Shown here piece after piece: positions 57,081-64,000 of a stretch of DNA of 64,000 nucleotides. Where the stretch lies: contig OU342630.1 in NCBI GenBank assembly GCA_910589415.1, forward strand, positions 85,122,186 to 85,186,185. The letters are read 5' to 3'. The notes beneath the pieces were generated by a model. The model was not told the DNA's origin and ran no database searches. It worked only from the letters and a program-made list of their open reading frames with translations. The stretch is from Malachius bipustulatus. Taxonomy: Eukaryota > Arthropoda > Insecta > Coleoptera > Melyridae. A program made the translations under genes and the position numbers. Numbering within the stretch: the stretch's first letter is position 1; the number at the start of each line of letters is the position of its first letter.

Positions 57081-58920
57081 TTAATTGCTCAAGATCGCCA
57101 TCATTTTCAATGAAAACTCAACATCTATACGGACGACAGATTGTATGTAGCTGCATGGCTCTCTGTTGGTGTGATTACTTGGACTGCTTCAACAATCCTT
57201 TTCCGGAGAGTAGCTTCGTCGTTATCGGACTCAGAATTAACCTTATAATTCATTTTATATCGGGCAATGCACAAAATTTTTCAACAACTAGTGCCTTAGA
57301 AAAAATGAAGCATGTCTGCCATGAGCTCAGACGTGACTGCAATAGCTATCCTCTCTTCCAAGGTACTAGTTGATGAGAAATTTTGTGGATCACACGATAC
57401 AACATACAAAGAAATCTAAAAGAGTCAAATCCGGTGAGCACGCATGCTGGGGACGAAGAGGCAGTAGTATTGACCGCGACCAATCGATCTTTCCAGAACA
57501 TTGTGATGCAGTCATCGTCGGACTGATAATGTGGACTGAGCAGTACCTCCATCTAACTGGAACCATCTGTTTTCTCTATTATAGAGGCATTATATCATCT
57601 AAGACTGTTTCAAGGAGAAGAAAAGCCAGATCATTTAGCCGTGGAACCAGAAAATACGGACCAATGTGTCAGCCGTCGCATAATCCCATCCAAACGTTTC
57701 ACGAAAATTGATGTTGAAACTTGCTGATTTTTATAGCACAGGGATTTTCGTATCCCCAAATATGAACATTATTCCGATTGATTAGAAATACCAGAATGTG
57801 TTGTAACAGTTGCGTCGTGAGTTCAATTGACCCTCCGAGAATAAGAAGTGCCATTTCTTATTTTCCACAAGAACTACTCTGAAAATTATCTTCTCCGTAG
57901 CAAGTCTTCAGGCAGCAAATGAATGGTTAACTAGTTGCAAATGATATGCGTGAATATCCAATTTGTAATAAACATATTGTCGTGATACTGGAAGACATTA
58001 CATTACAGTGCCATAAGATATTTTGTGTTTTTCTATTATTTGGAAAGGGTGCGAAAATACCGCCTGCTCACGATTGCAATAAAGTTGACCTAGTTTATCT
58101 TATTAACTCTTATTAAACAAACTTAATAACTGCATTGTAAGCATTTTTGAGTACATGTTTATATGAACTATTTTGCACAAAATAAAATTTATCCCAGCTC
58201 ATCCTGTAGATATATAAACACAAAACACACGAAACTGGGAATACATACTATACCTATATCGATATCAAATGGGGGACGAATTAAAATGGGTATTCTCTGT
58301 AAGATTCCAAGCTTTCAAGTTGTTTGTTTCCTTCTTAAGGGCCCGCAATAAAAACACATTGTGTATTTTCCTAAAATAGAAAACACGATTGTTGACAAAT
58401 TACTTACGGTATAGTACTGTTCCTAAAAAAAAAGAATAAACTTGACATCCGAAAACAATTCTTTACAATCATGAATCATGATCAATCAATTATTTAATGG
58501 TTGTGCTTGGTTTTTTTAAATGAAAAACGTGTAGTTATATTAAATAGTCTGGAATGAACCTTGACTGTGTATTTACAAATCATATTATTATAATTTTATA
58601 GGTAATATGGTAATATGGATAATAATTCCTTCGAAACTAATTAATAAAGGTAAAAGAATAATAATTTATAAAAGTTCTTTGAACGATACAACTTCTGATA
58701 GTTTGGGGAAGACAGAAACATCAATGTTCCTCTGTACTTTCAGCTCGTCAGTATGTCATATCAACCAAGAACGCACCAAGAGAGGAGCCTGTTGAATAGA
58801 GAAAACTTAAGACTTATGTGATTAAAGCGCCATGTGAGCCACGATGTTTCCGATGACTATAAGATTGTAATGGATCTTTTAATTTACTTTTTATCCTACC
58901 CCATAAGAAAATTGAACTTT
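57081..58920. other. Overlapping open frames, unrecognised
   Basis: Frames of 87 and 113 codons on the plus strand (57110-57711) and a 68-codon frame on the minus strand (57346-57552) show no family motif. I cannot say which strand, if any, is coding; an old transposase fragment is possible. Confidence 0.25.
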
Positions 58921-59540
58921 CTCGACTGCATGCCCCCGGAGAAAGTGCCACTTTTCCTGCCTAGGCGGTAAAATTATTTTTATATTTTCACGCTAGAGGG
59001 CCACCCAATTGCAATTGAATGCTATTTCCAGAGGGAACCAATAGCAAGCAAGCTTATAGCTGTATGTCAATCTGTCAATGTCAATAGACCAGCAAGACCC
59101 AGCAAATTAAATACTAATAGTGAGGTACTGATGTCAAATTTATCCAAACAAGGACTTTCTTTCAATAATAATTATTGTAATATTCAAAATCCAACGTTCA
59201 CTATTAATGTTATTCATAAATAAATAAATAAATTACTGATTGTAATTTAACTAATCTACGCTTACTGATAGTAATGTATTAAGCAAACATCATATGTAGG
59301 TATTCAATAAATTTTCTTTCAAAACAAATTTTTTTCAAAAAAAAAAAAAAATTATTATTATTATTGTGTAGGATAAAAAATTATGTGTAAACCACGGCGG
59401 TAAAGTGTCTTTTCAGGCCTCAAGAAGTGGCCAGCCTCGACTGCGCCTCGCCTGGCCATATCTTCTTGAGGCCTGAAAAGTGCCACTTTACCGCCTAGGT
59501 ATACAATATACTATTGTTCAACACACTCCTTTCCTGGTAA
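58921..59540. repeat. Palindromic element (59386-59500) and a related half (58930-58980)
   Basis: CGGCGGTAAAGTG...TTTTCAGGCCTCAAGAAG is mirrored by CTTCTTGAGGCCTGAAAAG...CACTTTACCGCC around a CGACTGCGCCTCGCC centre. At 58941-58975, AAAGTGCCACTTTTCCTGCC followed by TAGGCGGTAAA matches one arm end, a separate partial copy. Confidence 0.75.
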
Positions 59541-60298
59541 ACTCTGGGTTAATATGACAGAACTATGAGCTTAAATTACAATGCAATGTCGATTACTTCA
59601 CCAGACCATCTGAGGTTGTTTCGTTTAGAACTTTATTTAATTGGCGATATACATTTCTTTCTCGTTAAATATTGTATCGGTGCTTTAAAGAAGCCATTAG
59701 TCTGGTGGTTTGTGTATTGGCGAGGGCATTTTAGCGAAGGAAGCTTGGAAAGTGTCTAAAAAGATTTCTCTTGCGATAAATAATTAGACATTTCATATTG
59801 AGTTTTAAATTTCATTCCATAAGCGTACTGCGGAATGGGGTTAGGTAAATAAAAAAATAAAAATCTGGATATGAAAATTATATACTTACTCATATTATTA
59901 TTTACTTTTTTGGAACTAGTCTAATGTACCTACTCGTAGTATTTTCAAACCAAAAAAAAAAAAAAATTGTGGATTAGTCACCGCCATGTCATTGATAAAA
60001 ACGGAAAAAAAATTCAATAAAAGCTTGATTAGAAATACACTTATCCATCATCTTCATTTTGTTAGAGGCTCCCGTTGCTATTGTTCACACAGTTTTCGCC
60101 ATTGCAAGGTCACAACTCCGGCTAGGGTACATCGTTGGAATAAGTAGTGAGTACTTATGGACCTTAGTGTATACTTAAGCGTGGAGGTTTCTTTTCTTGC
60201 AAGTACATTTGGTTACTTGAAAAATCCCCAATAGAACATTTAATTTGTTTTGTCACCAAACTGACGTGTTGTATAATCTTTAAAACATTAAGTTATAC
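59541..60298. other. No gene recognised
   Basis: AT-rich sequence with short frames only. Confidence 0.4.
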
Positions 60299-61174
60299 TA
60301 TACAGAATGTCCACGATTATCTTGCCTCTATTGCTAACTTCGTTATTATTGGAGCTATGCAGCCAGTTGGAGTAGCAAACGAGAAGAATTTTCTGCCGCT
60401 AGGTGGACACAAAAAAACACAATAATTTAAAGTCGAGTTCATGAGATATTCTCAAAAACGTAGTCTTGTTAAATGGGCAACCCTGTATATTATTGCATTT
60501 TCATACTAATTGAAGAAAATCTAAAATGTGGTAAATTTCCCTATTCTCCTTTTTATACTGTCTTTTTTTTTAGATCTCACTATGGATATCTCGTAAAAGC
60601 TAGAGATACAGAGTGGATTAAATTACAGAAAAGACGCGCTGCTACCTATCTTGTGGCCATTTCGAATCCGTCAAGACATTACAGGATATCTATGACCGTT
60701 CCTGAAAAACTGGAAAACTTCATTTTTTATTTTCTCAATAGCTCCTTTATTATTTGAAGTTTCAATTCGAAAATTGGTGTATTGTCATTGCTTGACATTC
60801 TGCATTTATTGGTGTCTCATGATTATTTTTGCGCCTGCTAGTTCCTAACATATTGCATAGTTAACTTTTGTTTTCCCTATGGACGCCATATTTGATTTTT
60901 CTTTGAAAATGTACAGTAAATTATTCCGCGTATAACGGTTTTTTTTTAATATGCTAGATGGTAAACGTAACAAAAAAAAAAGTTTTCATTTTATGTAAGC
61001 AGTTTTCATTTCGATGACATACGTAAGCTTTTCGATGTCTAGGAAAATTTGATATCTAGTCCAACTTTGCCGTCCCAAATGCCGAATCTCGCTGAAAAAT
61101 TTCAAGATCTTGCTAAAAATTTTAACTTATTATGTTTGTCACCCTTGTAATATGAAGGCCATGAAGCTGACAAC

Positions 61175-61212
61175 TGTCCTGATGATGGATTAAAATCCGA
61201 AACCGGTAGACG
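61175..61212 (+). ncRNA. Hammerhead-ribozyme-like motif inside FB-1 copy 2
   Basis: TGTC (61175-61178) can pair with GACG (61209-61212) as stem I. The core CTGATGA (61179-61185), stem II GGAT/ATCC with its loop, core GAAA (61199-61202), self-complementary CCGG stem III and TA at the cleavage site follow in the right order. The match to a minimal type I hammerhead is good. It sits in the unpaired spacer between the arms. Confidence 0.55.
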
Positions 61213-61789
61213 AGCTACTTTATCAATAAATTGGTAGGTTTTCGTGCCCTTATCATCTTTATGCGTGAACTACTTTTCTTTTACTACTAACTAACTACTA
61301 ACACCTAATTATCTTTTTTTTCAAATGTGTTTTCATTTCGAAGACATACCTACGTACAGTATGAAAGGTACTAAATTTTGGGTTTATTTAAATATGGTGA
61401 CGTCACATCGTTCACTTATTCTTTGTTACGTTTACCGTCCTACATAATATTTGAAAGAAATTATAATTAGGTATAGGTACCGTTGTACATAGAATAATTT
61501 TTTGTACTTTTTAAATTCAAAATACCATAATTATTGCTTCCATAAGAAATAAAAAAGTTGACTATCATAATAATATACCTACCTCCAAAACTAGTAAAAT
61601 AGGCGTAAAAATAATCAAGTGCGACACCAGTAAATGCAAAATGTCAAGCAATGTCAATACACCAAATTGAAACTTTCAAATTGAAACTTCAAATAATAAA
61701 GGAGCTATGAGAAAATGAAAAATTGAAGTTTTTCAGTTTTTCTGGATATTTTAGAAACGGTCACAGATGTAATAATAATAATAACAATA

Positions 61790-61830
61790 ACAATAATAGA
61801 TGATGATAATGATAATAATAATAATAATAA
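61790..61830. repeat. (AAT/GAT)n microsatellite
   Basis: A compound AATAAC/GATGAT/AATAAT run within the right arm of the foldback element. Confidence 0.8.
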
Positions 61831-62896
61831 GATGTCTTTTATGTCTTCAAGGATTAGGTATAGTTAGCCACAAAATAGCTCATCTTTTCTGGAATTCAAT
61901 GAACTCTGTATCATTTAGCGTTTATTAGATACCCATGATTAGCTCTAAAAAATGGACATTCTGTATATTAATCTTATTAGTTGTGTCTCAAAACACGCAC
62001 GTGTCTTTTTGAATGGGTCACCCTGTACTTATATTCAAAATGCTGCTCCCTTTACTTCAATTCTCTCAATATGTCGTACATCCTGCAACATACCTAACCT
62101 ACCCTTCTGCAATTAAGAAAGGTTTTAATTAATCTTCCAGATCGTAGCTAATCGGCTATTTCCAGTTAGTAAGCTTGGATCCGTTAACCAAGCCTATTCT
62201 AATATTATGTTCCGCTTAATAGTTCATGAGAACTGACGTCATAGCGCAAGCACTAGCAACCAACAAACAGTAGCGGCGCATCACATAATAAATCAATAAC
62301 AGCTTCTTCTAAGTTTACTTACTTTTTCACAATTACCACGAACCACCACTGATCAAAAAACCTGGCCACCCACCTGCCTTGCACTAAAAGCCATGTTTCT
62401 AGGTTAACTAGATATACAATATTACACAAAAGTAGTTAGAGACGTAATGAAATTATCCTTGGCCCATGATAGAGTTTCATTTCTTTTTGTATGCTTTTCG
62501 TAAAATTTAATCATCTAAAGAGGCGAAATTTATTTATTAGTTTGAGGGTTGTATAGTGATATTCATGCGTGTGTGGAGGCTTTAAGTGTGTGGAGTCCAT
62601 AATAAGTAGTGGTAGAGAAAATCGTAGAAATTACCTTAATAAATTGTGAATTAAAATATGTGAATTGATGTGTTGAAATTCTTATCTAGTAGTGAAACTA
62701 CGTAAGTAACAGATTTACCTGAGAGTGATTCATTTGCTAATATCTCATTCAAAAACTGAAAGCAATATCCTAATTGAGTATTTATTATTGACAAAATTAC
62801 TGATAAGGACAGTGCTGATAGTGTATAAGTCCTGATATGCAGTTTTAAAGGTGTCCATACACCTTACATTAAATCTATTTTAATAATATATTTATA

Positions 62897-63667
62897 ATGA
62901 ATGAGGCGGCAATAAAGAAACTTTTGGATCAGTTATCTGAACGGGTACTGGGAGAAATAAAAAGTAGTAAAAATGAGCTGAGAAATGCTCTTGATGCCAA
63001 TGAAGCCAGAATATTAATGAAATTGGAAGAGCAGAAGAACAGAATAAGAAAACTTGAGGATGAAAATAATGTATTACGGAACAAAGTCGAAAAACTAGAA
63101 AGAGACCAGAGGGTAAATAATGTCTTGGTATTTGGCATAAAAGAACCTGGAAAAAAAGTTGATGCGGGATTAGTTAAGACTAAAATAGAAGAACTACTTC
63201 AGGTGAAACTACAGGATGGTGATATCGGTAACGTCTATTCACTTGGTAAAACAGGTACTGCTCCTATTAAGGTAGAATTTACAACGTACCTGAAGAAGAG
63301 AACTATAATTCAAAACAGAAGGAAACTAAAGAATACCGGCATCACAATCGTAGATGATCTGACCGAGTGTCAGCGGGAAGAATATAAACAATTAAAATAT
63401 CTAAGGGAACAATATCAGGAAGCAGGATATAAGAATTGCTATATAGTTGGGGGTAAATTAATGCTGAATGGTAAGGGATTTACATTGAAGGAGTTAAAGG
63501 GGGAAGAGGAAACACAGGAAGTAGCAACAGAAGATAAGTCGACGACTTCAGCACTTGAAGTTGATGCTACATTGGCGGGGAAGAGTAAGCATACTTCACA
63601 GCAAACCAACTCTACAAAACCAATTGAGTACATGAAGACTCGATCAAATTCGGTAAAGGATAAATAA
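62897..63667 (+). CDS. LINE ORF1: coiled-coil RNA-binding protein, intact
   Basis: 256 residues with a real ATG. Residues ~1-75 are a charged coiled coil (IKKLLDQLSERVLGEIKSS, RIRKLEDENNVLRNKVEKLE), which in LINE ORF1 proteins forms trimers. Residues ~76-200 form an RRM/C-terminal-domain-like unit starting NNVLVFGIKE, with VYSLGK and IKVEFTTYLKKRTII, as in L1/CR1-type ORF1. The tail is Thr/Ser/Lys-rich and ends in NSVKDK. It binds element RNA and chaperones it. It has no zinc knuckles, unlike the ORF1 of the LINE at 16-20 kb, so the two LINEs belong to different families. Confidence 0.88.
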   Translation: MNEAAIKKLLDQLSERVLGEIKSSKNELRNALDANEARILMKLEEQKNRIRKLEDENNVLRNKVEKLERDQRVNNVLVFGIKEPGKKVDAGLVKTKIEELLQVKLQDGDIGNVYSLGKTGTAPIKVEFTTYLKKRTIIQNRRKLKNTGITIVDDLTECQREEYKQLKYLREQYQEAGYKNCYIVGGKLMLNGKGFTLKELKGEEETQEVATEDKSTTSALEVDATLAGKSKHTSQQTNSTKPIEYMKTRSNSVKDK

Positions 63668-63805
63668 TTTTATGAAGTATCGTGTTCTGTATTGGACTAT
63701 TATAGTTAACGCTAGATATAGTAGTTGTTATAAATAGATAGGGGTTAGATTAGAGTTTCTTATTTGTATTTTTTTTTTTCCTTTTCTCTTTTTCATTTTT
63801 GGAAG

Positions 63806-64000
63806 ATGACACTCAGTTTTTCTCACGTGAACGTTAGATCGCTTTTACCTAAATTTAATGAAGTACGAGATCATATACTGGATACTCGATATGATATAGT
63901 GGGGGTGACAGAGACCTGGCTACACGGCGGCATCGGTAGTGATCGTGTAACAATTGATGATTATAACATTTTAAGACAGGACCGTCCCGGCAGGGCGGGA
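63806..64000 (+). CDS. LINE ORF2 start (endonuclease), runs off the window
   Basis: 65 codons are visible from ATG 63806, 136 bp after the ORF1 stop. The text SFSHVNVRSLLPKFNEV, VGVTETWL and YNILRQDRPGR is the first third of an apurinic-type endonuclease: N of HVNVRSL, E of TETWL, R.DR. Reverse transcriptase should follow beyond the edge. Confidence 0.9.
   Translation, partial: MTLSFSHVNVRSLLPKFNEVRDHILDTRYDIVGVTETWLHGGIGSDRVTIDDYNILRQDRPGRAG

Larger units (their letters stand above)
60299..61967. mobile_element. Foldback family FB-1, copy 2
   Basis: The terminal TATACAGAATGTCC (60299-60312) is mirrored exactly by GGACATTCTGTATA (61954-61967), the same terminal design as the copy at 1303-2328. 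Arms mirror each other in blocks: GACATTACAGGATATCTATG-like text at 60690 and its reverse at 61740; AACTTTTGTTTTCCCTATGG at 60866 is shared with copy 1; GGTAAACGTAAC (60960) mirrors GTTACGTTTACC (61425). The interior contains a hammerhead-like motif. No transposase. Confidence 0.75.
62580..64000 (+). mobile_element. 5' part of a CR1-type LINE, cut by the window edge
   Basis: A 5' leader of a few hundred bases (start uncertain, possibly near 62540-62600) precedes intact ORF1 (62897-63667) and the start of ORF2 (63806). Both frames are open, so this could be a full-length, recent copy. The 3' part lies outside the window. Confidence 0.75.

Noticed and set aside
57110..57711. A mariner-type transposase at 57.1-57.7 kb
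   Set aside because: None of the expected DE/D motifs or HTH signatures is present in any frame.

Overview
The window looks like a repeat-dense, AT-rich piece of an arthropod, most likely insect, nuclear genome. The evidence is the mix of elements: P-like/THAP, Merlin, PIF/Harbinger, three hATs, Tc1/mariner, BEL/Pao, Ty3/gypsy, two CR1/Jockey-type LINEs, tRNA-derived SINEs and many snapback MITEs. Exon-intron structure, the absence of operons and frequent short TAGGTA/ACCTA strings fit this. Species and order cannot be fixed from the sequence. I find no confidently identified host protein gene; almost everything recognisable is transposon-derived, mostly decayed and often nested.

Layout. 0-8 kb: a 1-kb foldback element (1303-2328), a duplicated 0.5-0.7 kb unit with a nested MITE, a cluster of TTATGTAA motifs, then broken P-like/THAP, Merlin and Harbinger transposase genes, all on the minus strand. 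8-15 kb: a BEL/Pao gag scrap, a SWIM-YqaJ nuclease gene (10705-11782) and a Mutator-like transposase fused to a YqaJ nuclease (12990-14670). 15.8-20.9 kb: one hAT gene split by a 5'-truncated LINE with an intact ORF2 and an 8-bp target duplication, then split again by an inverted repeat carrying hammerhead-ribozyme-like cores on both strands. 23.1-26.4 kb: a nearly intact ZMYM/DUF4371-type hAT interrupted by a single stop codon. 30-32.6 kb: gypsy gag-protease joined to a second SWIM-YqaJ copy. 33-42 kb: two SINE copies, a possible host first exon, and a Tc1/mariner-like element with precise terminal repeats (40048-41987). 42.7-46.6 kb: a hAT gene in which one ~500-bp coding segment has become a six-unit tandem array. 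48.4-51.6 kb: a tandem 1.3-1.6 kb duplication with YqaJ-nuclease remnants. 53-62 kb: large foldback elements and smaller palindromes. 62.6-64 kb: the start of a second LINE with intact ORF1 and the beginning of ORF2, cut by the window edge.

Three threads recur. YqaJ-type nuclease remnants occur at five positions. Hammerhead-ribozyme-like cores occur at five positions, four of them with good core and stem agreement. Two foldback families occur in two and three copies. All family calls come from reading translated motifs by eye; no database search was run.
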